Notes under the pieces: generated by a model
Database searches by the model: none
Told to the model about the DNA's origin: nothing
What the model saw: the letters and a program-made list of their open reading frames with translations, nothing else
Assembly: GCF_014196925.1 (NCBI RefSeq)
Contig: NZ_JACIEN010000001.1
Location: forward strand, 1,364,001 to 1,428,000
Length of the DNA: 64,000 nt
Reading direction: 5' to 3'
Origin: Chelatococcus caeni
GTDB taxonomy: Bacteria; Pseudomonadota; Alphaproteobacteria; Rhizobiales; Beijerinckiaceae
Made by a program: the position numbers and the translations under genes
In this document: positions 38,199-47,692 of the stretch, in pieces
How the letters are laid out: each line of letters starts with the position of its first letter
How positions within the stretch are numbered: position 1 is the first letter of the stretch

Positions 38199-39416
38199 TT
38201 GCGCCGCCTCTCCCCGCCCAACCTGCAACTTCGCTCCGAGGCGAGCCATGCCGGGGTGTCGCGCCGCCATCTGCAGGTCGGGGCTATCGTCGTCTTCGTG
38301 GCGGTGCTGGCCTGGGCGGGGGCGGCGACCTGGATGCTGTTCTTTCGCGACGCGGTCGTCGCCGGCCTCATCGTGCGCCAGCAGCGCATCACGCTTGCCT
38401 ACGAGGACCAGCTTGCCGCCCTGCGCCGGCAGCTCGATCTGGTCGCCAGCCGGCAATATCTGGAGCAGGAGCGCGTGGAAGCGCGCGTGGCGCAGGTTCT
38501 GGAGCGCCAGGAAGAACTCGAGCGCCGCCAGTCGCTGGTTGATGCGCTGCAGAGGCAGGCGAGCGGCATCGAAGCCGTCGGCCGTCCGGCGGGCGGGATC
38601 GCCGCGCCGGTCGCCGCCGGCACGACGCGGCCCTCCCCTCCGGCCAATCGGCCATCACGCGGCGAAGCCGCGCGGGACAGGCTCGGCGCCTTGCGCTACC
38701 TGCCGGCCCCGGAGCGTCTCGCCCGCACGGACCAGGCGCTCGAGAGGCTGACGCATCGACAGACATCGGCGCTCTCCGGCATGCTGGCCTCCTCGCAACG
38801 CCGGCTCGACCGATATGTCGACATCGTGGCCTCCGTCGGCCTGCCGACCGGGCCGCTCACCCGCCTGCCCGGAAAGGCGGCGGGGGGAGTTGGTGGGCCC
38901 TATGTGCCGGTGCAGGCCGACGCGCCGATGCATTTTGGCAGCCTCGCCGACACGCTGAAGGGCAGCCTGACCCTGGCCGCGCGGGCCGCGGGCGTGGTCG
39001 CCGCGCTCCCCCTCGGCCGGCCCGCGGAGACGGAGGAGACGAGCCCCTTCGGCGTCCGGCTGGATCCTTTCCTGCGCGCGCCCGCCCTTCACACCGGGCT
39101 CGACTTCCGCGCCTCCTACGGCGCGCCGGTCCGCGCTACCGGGCCGGGCACCGTCGTCTTCGCCGGTTACAGCGGCGGCTATGGCAACATGGTGGAGATC
39201 GAGCACGTCAGCGGCGTGATGACGCGCTATGCGCATCTTTCCGGCTTCGCGGTCACGGAGGGCGACACGATCGCCGCCGGCGACGTGGTGGGGCGCGCCG
39301 GCAGCACGGGCCGCTCCACGGGCCCGCATATCCATTATGAAACGCGGATCGGCGGTGACCCCGTCGATCCGCAGCGCTTCATCGCAGCCGGCGCGCGCCT
39401 CTATGGCAGGCGATAG
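38199..39416 (+). CDS. M23-family peptidoglycan endopeptidase with coiled coil
   Basis: The 405-residue protein has a cytoplasmic N-terminus, one membrane helix at about residues 27-49, a periplasmic coiled coil (about 62-120, QLAALRRQLDLVASRQ onward) and a C-terminal LytM/M23 domain with HTGLDF and GPHIHYE holding the zinc ligands. All ligands are present, so it should be an active endopeptidase rather than an EnvC-like activator. The start is a TTG with GGAGA nine bases before. It converges on prfB. The same architecture is common in Hyphomicrobiales. Confidence 0.88.
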   Translation: MRRLSPPNLQLRSEASHAGVSRRHLQVGAIVVFVAVLAWAGAATWMLFFRDAVVAGLIVRQQRITLAYEDQLAALRRQLDLVASRQYLEQERVEARVAQVLERQEELERRQSLVDALQRQASGIEAVGRPAGGIAAPVAAGTTRPSPPANRPSRGEAARDRLGALRYLPAPERLARTDQALERLTHRQTSALSGMLASSQRRLDRYVDIVASVGLPTGPLTRLPGKAAGGVGGPYVPVQADAPMHFGSLADTLKGSLTLAARAAGVVAALPLGRPAETEETSPFGVRLDPFLRAPALHTGLDFRASYGAPVRATGPGTVVFAGYSGGYGNMVEIEHVSGVMTRYAHLSGFAVTEGDTIAAGDVVGRAGSTGRSTGPHIHYETRIGGDPVDPQRFIAAGARLYGRR

Positions 39417-39433
39417 CCGGCACCCTCGCCCGC

Positions 39434-40562
39434 TCAGTCGATATCCTCGACCTCGACCTCGCCGCCATAGACGCGCTGGGCGAGCGACGCCTCGATGAAG
39501 GGATCGAGCCTGCCGTCGAGCACGTCCTGAGGGCTCGTCGACTGGACGCCCGTGCGCAGGTCCTTCACGAGCTGGTAGGGCTGCAGCACGTAGGAGCGGA
39601 TCTGATGGCCCCAGCCGATGTCGGTCTTCGACGCCGCCTCGGCCATCGCCTTCTCCTCGCGCATCTGCAACTCGCGCTCGTAGAGGCGCGCCCGCAGCAT
39701 CGCCCAGGCCGTGGCCCGGTTCTTGTGCTGGGATCGCTCCGCCTGGCAGGCGACGACGATGCCGGTCGGGATATGGGTGATGCGGACGGCCGAATCCGTC
39801 GTGTTGACGTGCTGGCCGCCGGCGCCCGAGGCGCGGAAGGTGTCGATCCGGCAGTCGGACTCGTTGACGGCGATGTCGATGCGGTCGTCGACCACGGGAT
39901 AGACCCATACGGAGGCGAAGCTCGTATGCCGCCGCGCATTCGAATCGAACGGCGAGATGCGGACCAGGCGGTGCACGCCCGATTCGGTCTTCGCCCAGCC
40001 ATAGGCGTTGTGGCCCTTGACGAGGAGCGTGGCCGACTTGATGCCGGCCTCCTCGCCGTCGGTCACTTCCATGACCTCGACCTTGAACCGGCGCCGCTCG
40101 CCCCAGCGGATGTACATCCGCATGAGCATCTGCGCCCAGTCCTGGCTCTCGGTGCCGCCGGCGCCGGAGTGGATTTCGATATAGGTGTCGTTCTGGTCCG
40201 CCTCGCCGGACAGCAGGGCCTCGATCTGGCGCCTCGCGGCCTCCGCCTGCAGGGACCGGATGGTCTCCTCCGCCTCCTCGACGACCGAGGCATCGCCTTC
40301 GGCATCGCCGAGTGCGATGAGCTCGACGGCATCGGCGAGATCACGCTCGATCTGCTCGATGGCCGTGATGCTCTCCTCGAGGGCGGTGCGCTCGCGCATG
40401 ATCTTCTGCGCAGCTTCCGCGTCGTTCCACAGCGAGGGATCCTCGGCGAGGTTGTTCAGCTCGGCGAGCCGGCGTTTGGCCTGATCCCAGTCAAAGATGC
40501 CTCCTCAGCAGTCCGACAGACTGCTTGACGGCATCAACCAACGTCTCGATTTCGGCGCGCAT
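39434..40562 (-). CDS. prfB: Peptide chain release factor 2, with programmed +1 frameshift
   Basis: RF2 ends translation at UGA and UAA. The gene is in two frames. Translation starts at the ATG at 40562 and runs 23 codons ([19 protein letters not shown] then RRHL) to an in-frame UGA (plus 40491-40493). A +1 shift at CTT-TGA-C lets it continue [18 protein letters not shown] to the stop at 39434, giving about 375 residues. Domains: N-terminal coiled coil, GGQ loop ([13 protein letters not shown]) and the SPF tripeptide region typical of RF2. A plain ORF call from the ATG at 40399 would lose the first 54 residues. Confidence 0.95.
40490..40505 (-). promoter_or_regulatory. prfB autoregulatory frameshift site
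   Basis: The minus strand reads AGGAGGCATCTTTGAC. AGGAGG is an internal Shine-Dalgarno element three bases before the slippery CTT, followed by the in-frame UGA and C, exactly as in the classic RF2 site of E. coli (AGGGGGTATCTTTGAC). Low RF2 lets the ribosome pause at UGA and shift +1. Confidence 0.95.
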
Positions 40563-40693
40563 GCTCGCCTTCATCCTGCAATCGGTGGAAGATTGCGCCC
40601 GGCCATGCCGTTCACGCCGGACGCATCAGCGCTCTTAGCCAGCCCGGCCCCGGATGTAAACCGTGGCGAGGCGGCAAGGGGCGATGGAGGCCG

Positions 40694-43108
40694 TCAATAG
40701 AGGCCGCCGGAGCCGCTGCCGACGTCACCGGGCGGGGCGGCACCGTAGCTTTCGGGCGCAGCGTCGCTGTAGCCGACGAGATAGCCGTCCGGAGGCGCCG
40801 TCCCGGGCTTGAACGCCTCGAGAATCGTGCGCCCGCCCGCCCCGGCGCGCTGGCCGGACGCGAGATCGACGCGGATGAGCTTGATGCCCGGGGGCACGCG
40901 GAACGGCGTCGCCGGCTTGCCGTCGAGCGCGAGCGTCATGAAGTCGCGGAAGATGGGCGCGGCATACTGGCCGGCCGTCGCCGAATTGCCGAGCGAGCGC
41001 GGACGGTCGTAGCCGAGATAGATGCCCACCGCCAGATCGGGCGAGAAACCGACGAACCAGACGTCCTTGGCCTCGTTCGTCGTGCCGGTCTTGCCGGCGA
41101 GCGGCTTGCCGACGCTCTTGACCACGGTCGCGGTGCCGCGCTGCACGACGCCTTCGAGGATCGAGACCATCTGGTACGCCGTCATCGGATCGATGACCTG
41201 CTCGCGGTTGTCGACGAGCTGCGGCTCCGGCTGGTTGCGCCACTCGTCGGCGTCGCATCCCTGGCAGATGCGCTCGTCGTGCTTGTAGATGGTGTGGCCC
41301 CACCGGTCCTGGATGCGGTCGATGAGCGTCGGCTTGATGCGCTTGCCGCCGTTGACGAACATCGAATAGGCGGTCGTCATGCGCAGCACCGTCGTCTCGC
41401 CGGCGCCGAGCGACATCGGCAGGTAGGGCGCAAGATCGTCGTAGATGCCGAAGCGCTTCGAATAGTCGCCGATCAGCGGCATGCCGACGTCACGCGCCAG
41501 GCGCACGGTCATCAGGTTCTTGGAGCGCTCGATGCCGTAGCGCAGCGTGTGCGGGCCGGTGGACTTGCCGTCGTAGTTCTTGGGCCGCCACACCTCGGTG
41601 CCGGACATGATCTCGATCGGCCCGTCGACGATGATCGAGGACGGCGTATAGCCGTTGTCGATCGCCGTCGCATAGACGAACGGCTTGAACGAGGAACCCG
41701 GCTGGCGCAGCGCCTGCGTCGCGCGGTTGAACTCGCTCTGGTCGAAGGAGAAGCCGCCGACCATGGCGAAGACGCGCCCGGTGTTGGGGTCCATCACCAC
41801 CATGGCGCCGGACACCTCGGGGATCTGGCGCAGCCGGTACTGCCCCGGCTTGTCGGCGACGGGCTCGACATAGACCACGTGGCCGGGCTTGAGCGCCTGG
41901 GTCAGACGGGCCTTGCGCGTCCACTTGATGCCGTCCGGCAGGATCTTGCCGGTCTCGCGCTCGCTCGACAGCTTGCCCGAGATCTCGCGCGCCGGCTGCA
42001 GGCCGATGGTGGCCTCGCGGTCGCTCACCTCGAGCACGACGGCGAGCCGCCACGGCTGCACGTCGCCGAGCGCCGGAATGTCGGCAAGCGCCGCCCCCCA
42101 CTCGCCGCTGGCGAGATCGATCGTCTCGACCGGGTCGCGCAGCCCCCGCGCCTCGTCGTAGCGCACGAGGCCGTCGACGAGGGTCTTGCGCGCCATCGCC
42201 TGCATCTTCGGGTCGAAGGTCGAGCGCACCGACAGGCCGCCGTCGTAGAGCGCCTTCTCGCCGTAGCGCTCGACGATCTCGCGCCGGATCTCCTCGGCGA
42301 AGAAGCCGGCGGAATAGGTATTGGGCGAGAGCGTGCGGGGATTGACCTCGAGCGGCTGGCGCTTGGCGGCATCGGCCTCTTCGCGCGTGATGTAGCCGTT
42401 GTCGAGCATGCGGTCGAGCACCCAGTTCCGCCGCTCGATGGCCGCCTCGCGCTGGCGGAAGGGGTGATAGTTGTTCGGCGCCTTCGGCAGCGCCGCAAGA
42501 TAGGCGATCTCCGGCAGCGTCAGCTCGTGCACCGACTTGCCGAAATAGTTCAGCGCGGCGGCCGCTATGCCGTAGTTGCCGAGGCCGAGGTAGATCTCGT
42601 TGAGATAGAGCTCGAGGATCTTGTCCTTCGAATAGACCGCCTCGATTCGCAGGGCGATCAGCGCTTCCTTGATCTTGCGCTCGTAGGTCTGCTCGTTGGT
42701 GAGCAGGAAGTTCTTGGCGACCTGCTGCGTGATCGTCGAGGCGCCCTGCTGCCGTCGGCCGGACGACCGCAGGTTGGAGACCACGGCCCGCGCGATGCCT
42801 TCGGGATCGACGCCGTTGTGCCGGTAGAAATTCTTGTCCTCGGCCGACAGAAAGGCCTCAATGACGAGGTTCGGGACGGCCTGGATGGGGAGGAAAAGCC
42901 GCTTCTCGCGCGAATATTCGGCGACCAGGCTGCCGTCGCTGGCATGGACGCGCGTCATCACCGGCGGCTCGTAATTGGCGAGCTGCTTGTGGTCCGGCAG
43001 GTCCTGGGAATATTTCCAGACGAAAAAGCCGACCACGGACGCCCCGATGACGAAGAGAATCGCCCCGGCCGTGAACAGAAATCCAAGAAAGCGAACTATC
43101 AAACGCAT
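40694..43108 (-). CDS. mrcA: Penicillin-binding protein 1A (bifunctional transglycosylase/transpeptidase)
   Basis: PBP1A polymerises and crosslinks peptidoglycan. The 804-residue protein has a membrane anchor at about 10-32, a GT51 transglycosylase domain with the catalytic Glu in SAEDKNFYRHNG and STITQQVAKN, an OB-like insertion typical of PBP1A, and a transpeptidase domain with SSFK (GSSFKPFVYA), SKN and KTGTTNEAKD. All catalytic residues are present. It follows the amidase gene on the same strand. Confidence 0.95.
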   Translation of the reverse strand: MRLIVRFLGFLFTAGAILFVIGASVVGFFVWKYSQDLPDHKQLANYEPPVMTRVHASDGSLVAEYSREKRLFLPIQAVPNLVIEAFLSAEDKNFYRHNGVDPEGIARAVVSNLRSSGRRQQGASTITQQVAKNFLLTNEQTYERKIKEALIALRIEAVYSKDKILELYLNEIYLGLGNYGIAAAALNYFGKSVHELTLPEIAYLAALPKAPNNYHPFRQREAAIERRNWVLDRMLDNGYITREEADAAKRQPLEVNPRTLSPNTYSAGFFAEEIRREIVERYGEKALYDGGLSVRSTFDPKMQAMARKTLVDGLVRYDEARGLRDPVETIDLASGEWGAALADIPALGDVQPWRLAVVLEVSDREATIGLQPAREISGKLSSERETGKILPDGIKWTRKARLTQALKPGHVVYVEPVADKPGQYRLRQIPEVSGAMVVMDPNTGRVFAMVGGFSFDQSEFNRATQALRQPGSSFKPFVYATAIDNGYTPSSIIVDGPIEIMSGTEVWRPKNYDGKSTGPHTLRYGIERSKNLMTVRLARDVGMPLIGDYSKRFGIYDDLAPYLPMSLGAGETTVLRMTTAYSMFVNGGKRIKPTLIDRIQDRWGHTIYKHDERICQGCDADEWRNQPEPQLVDNREQVIDPMTAYQMVSILEGVVQRGTATVVKSVGKPLAGKTGTTNEAKDVWFVGFSPDLAVGIYLGYDRPRSLGNSATAGQYAAPIFRDFMTLALDGKPATPFRVPPGIKLIRVDLASGQRAGAGGRTILEAFKPGTAPPDGYLVGYSDAAPESYGAAPPGDVGSGSGGLY

Positions 43109-43277
43109 CCGTTGAAGGCCCGTCGCCCGTTGCTTCTCCCCGCCGCCACAGCGGCGCCGGTGGTCATCCCCCGATGCGCCGGCGCTCCCTCCCTAACACG
43201 AGCCGGCCCCGCGTGACCAGAAACGGCAGCCTGAAAGAGCACGGAAAGCCGAACGATTCGGTTCTTATCCCGCGCAT

Positions 43278-44555
43278 CTATGGAGAAACTGCGGCGTCGG
43301 GCTGGGCGGCGAGGCGTGTCGCGAAGAAGCGGTCCACGGCCTCGACGAGGGCGGCGCTCGATTTGTCGCGCCAGGCGTCGGACACGAGGAGGTCGGCGTC
43401 CTTGGCGCTCGACAGGTAGCCGAGCTCGATGAGCACGGAGGGAATGTCGGGCGCCTTGAGGACGATGAATCCGGCCGAGCGCAGCGGGTTCTTGTTGAGC
43501 GCGACGACGTCGCGCAGGCCGTTCACCACCTTGTTGGCGAAATCGAGCGAGAAGACCCGCGTCTCGCGCTTCGTCAGCTCGGCCAGGATGCCGGCGATCT
43601 CGTTCGGATCCTCGACCACGTCGACACCGGCGATCTGGTCGGCGAGGTTCTCCTTGGCGGCGAGGCGCTCGGCCTCGGCGTCGCTGGCGAAGGCCGAGCC
43701 GGTGTAGACGGTCGCCCCGCGCACGCGGCTGCTGTCGGACAGCGTGTCGGCATGGATGGAGACGAACAGCGACGCCCCCGCCTTCTGGGCCATGCGCCAG
43801 CGCCCGCCGAGCGAGACGAAGGTGTCGCTGGTGCGGGTCATCATGACCCGGTAGCGCCCCGTCTCCTCCAGCCGCAGCTTGAAGCGCTCGGCGAAGGCGA
43901 AGACCACGTCCTTTTCGGCGACCCCGTTGACGCCGATCGCCCCGGGATCGACGCCGCCGTGGCCGGGATCGATGACGATGAGCGGCTTGTCGCCCGCGGG
44001 CGGAACCGGCTGCGGTGCGGCGGCGGCCGGTAGCGGCTCGGGCTCCACCATCGGCTTGAGCGCCGTCTTGCGATAATTCGCCCGGTCGGTGCGGGAAAGC
44101 TCGATGACGAGCAGGGTGCCCTCCCCCAACGCCCGGCTGTCGATGCGCTCGACGAGGGCCGGCTGCGCGAGGTCGATGACGATGCGCGAGCGGCCCGGGG
44201 CGAAGAGGCCGAAGCGATAGGAAGCGACGAGCCCCGCGCCCTTGCGCCCGGCATTGGCCGGCAGCTGGAAGTTGACCTCGGGCAGGTCGATGATGACCCG
44301 GTCGGGCCGCTCCAGCAGGAAGGCCTTGGCCTCCACGGGGCGGGACAGGGTCAGGCTGAGACGGGTGACCGCACCTTCGACCTTGATGTCGGCGGCCACG
44401 GCGACAGCCGCTCCTGAAGGCGCCGCGGAATCCTGGGCCGAGGCAGGGTGCGCGAGCAGCAGGCCGACGGCGGCAAGGCAGGCCGCGAACAGCCTCGCGG
44501 CGCGGCGTTTCACCGCCCCGCCCTTCCCGCCTGCCTCGATGCCGATGCGCGCCAT
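43278..44555 (-). CDS. amiC: N-acetylmuramoyl-L-alanine amidase (AmiC-like, with AMIN domain)
   Basis: The enzyme splits septal peptidoglycan between MurNAc and the peptide. A signal peptide ends near PASAQD. The AMIN domain (TRLSLTLSRPVEAKAF onward) directs it to the septum, and the Amidase_3 domain has the zinc ligands in IDPGHGG, SIHAD and a catalytic Glu in LIELGYLS. The ATG at 44555 gives 425 residues; a GTG at 44513 with GGAAGG upstream would put the signal peptide directly at the N-terminus and may be the real start. It lies upstream of mrcA on the same strand. Confidence 0.92.
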   Translation of the reverse strand: MARIGIEAGGKGGAVKRRAARLFAACLAAVGLLLAHPASAQDSAAPSGAAVAVAADIKVEGAVTRLSLTLSRPVEAKAFLLERPDRVIIDLPEVNFQLPANAGRKGAGLVASYRFGLFAPGRSRIVIDLAQPALVERIDSRALGEGTLLVIELSRTDRANYRKTALKPMVEPEPLPAAAAPQPVPPAGDKPLIVIDPGHGGVDPGAIGVNGVAEKDVVFAFAERFKLRLEETGRYRVMMTRTSDTFVSLGGRWRMAQKAGASLFVSIHADTLSDSSRVRGATVYTGSAFASDAEAERLAAKENLADQIAGVDVVEDPNEIAGILAELTKRETRVFSLDFANKVVNGLRDVVALNKNPLRSAGFIVLKAPDIPSVLIELGYLSSAKDADLLVSDAWRDKSSAALVEAVDRFFATRLAAQPDAAVSP

Positions 44556-44725
44556 TGGGAGCGGCCCCTGTCCCACCGCCGTTTCTTCAAGGAACCATCC
44601 ATTAAGAGATAGGAAGGCCTTGGTTAATACTTCTTCACCAGCGCGGCCACGCTGGCATTCCATGCGTGGCCTTCCTGCAACAATCGCTCATGACTCTTGC
44701 CAAATGGCCGCATGCGTCTGTAATG

Positions 44726-44768
44726 AAAAGGCGACTCTGTTTTCGGCGTCGCCGTTGGTCGCCTTTTT
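44726..44768 (+). terminator. Terminator-like hairpin in the rne leader
   Basis: AAAAGGCGAC (44726-44735) pairs perfectly with GTCGCCTTTT (44758-44767), and the downstream arm ends in a run of five T. The 22-base loop has a small GGCGTCGCC stem. It has the form of an intrinsic terminator that would stop transcripts started upstream, as an attenuator of rne or the end of a short RNA. Confidence 0.6.
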
Positions 44769-44944
44769 CAAATCGGGCGGCTGTGCCGCGGCAGTCCCCC
44801 TCCCCATGGGCAGGCGGGCGCGGCCTTGAAGCGGCGTGCCGAAGCGGCGGTTGTCATTTCGTTGCGGGATCGTCCGCAACGCTTTCACGTCGGTCCCGGT
44901 CCATCCCGCGGCACCGGCGTTTCGAGGCTAAGGATCGGAGGACT

Positions 44945-45196
44945 ATGGGCAGCCCGACAGCGATCGCCCGGCTTGCTCCATCGCCGACCGCAGGACGCGG
45001 CGCGATGGTCGGGGGATATTCGTACGGCTTGCTCCAGCTCTTCCACACCACCGCATTCCCGTCACCCCATGCGCCCGTATCCAGCGGTGCGCCAGCGACC
45101 TGTCGACGGACGCCGCCTGCCGCCTTCCGGCTGGCGGAGCAGACGTTGTTTCGCACGGAATTGCCCAGCGGCATGCGCCGGAGGTCGCCCGTATGA
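44945..45196 (+). CDS. Possible upstream ORF in the rne leader (83 residues)
   Basis: The ATG at 44945 has a very good ribosome site (GGAG, then GACT), and the frame stays open for 83 codons to a stop nine bases before rne. The translated product (MGSPTAIARLAPSPTAGRG onward) resembles no family I know and its composition is that of chance reading in GC-rich DNA. Its placement would allow translational coupling to rne. Confidence 0.25.
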   Translation: MGSPTAIARLAPSPTAGRGAMVGGYSYGLLQLFHTTAFPSPHAPVSSGAPATCRRTPPAAFRLAEQTLFRTELPSGMRRRSPV

Positions 45197-45205
45197 GAGT
45201 TCAAC

Positions 45206-47632
45206 ATGGCAAACAAGATGCTCATCGACGCCTCCCACCCGGAAGAAACCCGGGTGGTGGTCGTCCGCGGTAACCGCGTCGAAGAGTTCGACTTCGAATC
45301 CGCCAATCGCAAGCAGCTGCGCGGCAATATCTATCTCGCCAAGGTCACGCGGGTCGAACCGTCCCTGCAGGCCGCCTTCGTCGAATACGGCGGCAATCGC
45401 CACGGGTTCCTCGCCTTCAGCGAGATCCATCCCGACTACTACCAGATCCCCGTCGCCGACCGTCAGGCGCTGCTGGCCGAGGAGGCCCAGGCCGAGCGCG
45501 AGGCCGAGAAGGACGAGGAGCGCGCCGCCCGCCGCCGCCAGTCCAAGCGCTCGCGCAAGGGTGACGACGCGACCGTGAGCGCCGAGCCCGAGGCGGATGA
45601 GAATGCCGCCGCGCCGGAGGGCGAAGCGGCCGAGGCGAACGGCGAGGAAGAGGTGATCGAGCACCTCGGCGGCGCCGACGTCGGCGAGGAGGTGCCGGAC
45701 CGCCGTCATCGTCCCCTGCGCCGCCAGTACAAGATCCAGGAGGTGATCAAGCGCCGCCAGGTGCTGCTCGTCCAGGTGGTCAAGGAAGAGCGCGGCAACA
45801 AGGGCGCCGCGCTGACGACCTATCTGTCGCTCGCCGGCCGCTATTCGGTGCTGATGCCCAACACGGCACGCGGCGGCGGCATCTCGCGCAAGATCACCAA
45901 CGTCACCGACCGCAAGCGCCTCAAGACCATCGCCCAGGAGCTCGACGTGCCCGAGGGCATGGGCGTCATCCTGCGCACGGCCGGTGCCTCCCGCACCAAG
46001 GCCGAGATCAAGCGCGATTTCGAATATCTCCTGCGCATGTGGGAGAGCGTGCGCGAGCTGACGCTGAAGTCGTCCGCTCCGGCGCTCGTCTACGAGGAAG
46101 GCTCGCTCATCAAGCGCGCCATCCGCGACCTCTACAACAAGGACATCGACGAGGTTCAGGTCTCCGGCGATGACGGCTACCGCGAGGCCAAGGACTTCAT
46201 GCGCATGCTCATGCCGAGCCATGCCAAGGTCGTGAAGCCCTATAGGGACCCGCAGCCGCTCTTCGCCCGATTCGGCGTCGAGGCGCAGCTCGACGCGATG
46301 TTCTCCAACCAGGTGACGCTGAGGTCCGGCGGCTACATCGTCATCAACCCGACGGAGGCGCTCGTCTCCATCGACGTGAACTCGGGCCGCTCGACGCGCG
46401 AGCACAACATCGAGGACACGGCGCTCAAGACGAATCTCGAGGCGGCCGAGGAGATCTCGCGCCAGCTGCGCCTGCGTGACCTCGCCGGCCTCATCGTCAT
46501 CGACTTCATCGACATGGAGGAGAAGCGCAACAACCGCGCCGTCGAGAAGAAGCTGAAGGAGTGCCTGAAGAACGACCGGGCGCGCATCCAGGTCGGCCGC
46601 ATCTCGGCCTTCGGCCTGCTGGAGATGTCGCGCCAGCGCATCCGCACCGGCGTCCTGGAAAGCTCCACGGTGGTCTGCCACCACTGCGGCGGCTCGGGCT
46701 TTGTCCGCGCCACGGCTTCGGTCGCGCTGCACATCCTGCGCTCCATCGAGGAGGCGCTGCTCAAGAGCGCCGCGCACAACGTCGTCGTGAAGACGCGGAC
46801 CGAGGTCGCGCTCTACATCCTCAACCAGAAGCGCGTGCACCTGCGCGAGCTCGAGACGCGCTTCGACGTCGGCATCTCGATCTTCGGGGACGATACGCTC
46901 TCCGGCACCACGAACTTCACCATCGAGCGCGGCGAGGCCGTCCTGCGCAGCGAAACGCGCGCGCCGGCCACGGGCATCCGCATCGAGAGCGCGCCGGTCA
47001 TCGAGGAAGAGCCGGACGTCGCCGATGAAGAGGAGGACGTGACCGAGGAGGCCCCGCAGCAGGCCCGCGCCGGACAGGAAGGCAGCGAGGACGGCAACGG
47101 CAAGCGTCGCCGCCGTCGGCGTCGCCGTCGCGGCGGACGGGGTGGCGAAGGTCGCGAGGCTGCGCCGGCCGACGCCGGGATCGCGGCCGAGTACCAGTCG
47201 GATGAGGATGACGACGCGGATGTCCCGGCCGGCGAGCCGGACGCCGCGGCCGAGGTCGTGGCCGAAGCCGCCACCGAGGAGCCGGCCGAGACGCCCGCCG
47301 CCGAAGCGGAGGAGGCTGCGCCGGCCAAGCGCCGCCGCACGCGTCGCTCCACGCGCGGCAAGCGGGCGGCTGACGAGGCTGTAGCCTCGCCCGCCACCGA
47401 AGCCGAAGGCGCGCCGGAAGCTGCCGCCGAGATCGAAGCTGCGCCCCCCGCCGAGGAGCCGGAGGAGGAAGTCGTTGCTGCACAGCCGCAGCAGCCCGCC
47501 CCGGCCCCCGAGGCAATCCCCGCTCCGGCACCGCAGAAGCCGGCCGAGCCCGAGCCGGCGGAGGAGGATGCCAACCGCCCGAAGCGCACGGGCTGGTGGG
47601 CCCGCGCCAAGGCCAGCCTCACCGGCGGCTGA
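45206..47632 (+). CDS. rne: Ribonuclease E (RNase E/G family)
   Basis: RNase E starts mRNA decay and processes rRNA and tRNA. The 808-residue protein has an S1 domain split by an acidic, Lys-rich insertion at about residues 88-170, typical of alphaproteobacteria. The catalytic aspartates are in VSIDVNSGRSTRE and VIDFIDMEEKRNN, and the zinc-link cysteines in VCHHCGGSG. The C-terminal 200 residues are Arg-rich, then Ala/Glu/Pro-rich, a disordered degradosome scaffold. The DEAD-box helicase at 19.7 kb could be a degradosome partner. A long leader precedes it. Confidence 0.95.
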   Translation: MANKMLIDASHPEETRVVVVRGNRVEEFDFESANRKQLRGNIYLAKVTRVEPSLQAAFVEYGGNRHGFLAFSEIHPDYYQIPVADRQALLAEEAQAEREAEKDEERAARRRQSKRSRKGDDATVSAEPEADENAAAPEGEAAEANGEEEVIEHLGGADVGEEVPDRRHRPLRRQYKIQEVIKRRQVLLVQVVKEERGNKGAALTTYLSLAGRYSVLMPNTARGGGISRKITNVTDRKRLKTIAQELDVPEGMGVILRTAGASRTKAEIKRDFEYLLRMWESVRELTLKSSAPALVYEEGSLIKRAIRDLYNKDIDEVQVSGDDGYREAKDFMRMLMPSHAKVVKPYRDPQPLFARFGVEAQLDAMFSNQVTLRSGGYIVINPTEALVSIDVNSGRSTREHNIEDTALKTNLEAAEEISRQLRLRDLAGLIVIDFIDMEEKRNNRAVEKKLKECLKNDRARIQVGRISAFGLLEMSRQRIRTGVLESSTVVCHHCGGSGFVRATASVALHILRSIEEALLKSAAHNVVVKTRTEVALYILNQKRVHLRELETRFDVGISIFGDDTLSGTTNFTIERGEAVLRSETRAPATGIRIESAPVIEEEPDVADEEEDVTEEAPQQARAGQEGSEDGNGKRRRRRRRRRGGRGGEGREAAPADAGIAAEYQSDEDDDADVPAGEPDAAAEVVAEAATEEPAETPAAEAEEAAPAKRRRTRRSTRGKRAADEAVASPATEAEGAPEAAAEIEAAPPAEEPEEEVVAAQPQQPAPAPEAIPAPAPQKPAEPEPAEEDANRPKRTGWWARAKASLTGG

Positions 47633-47657
47633 GCCGCGAGGAATTGTCGGTTTCAGG

Positions 47658-47690
47658 AAGCGGCGGGCCCCGGCCCGCCGCTTTCCTTTT
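47658..47690 (+). terminator. Intrinsic terminator of rne
   Basis: AAGCGGCGGGC (47658-47668) pairs perfectly with GCCCGCCGCTT (47673-47683) around a four-base loop and is followed by TCCTTTT. It begins 25 bases after the rne stop codon and precedes the convergent DUF1624 gene. Confidence 0.88.
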
Positions 47691-47692
47691 GG

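Larger units (their letters stand above)
44556..45205. other. Divergent amidase/rne intergenic region with long rne leader
   Basis: This 650-base region holds the promoters of the amidase (left) and rne (right). The part near 44595-44640 is AT-rich. It contains a terminator-like hairpin at 44726-44768 and an upstream ORF at 44945-45196 that ends nine bases before rne. Long rne leaders are the site of RNase E autoregulation in other bacteria. No conserved gene is recognised. Confidence 0.55.

Noticed and set aside
39434-40399. prfB as a simple ORF from the ATG at 40399
   Set aside because: The RF2 N-terminus and frameshift signal upstream show that the gene starts at 40562.
41279-43216. Plus-strand ORF of 645 codons over mrcA
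   Set aside because: It is antisense to PBP1A and has no family features.
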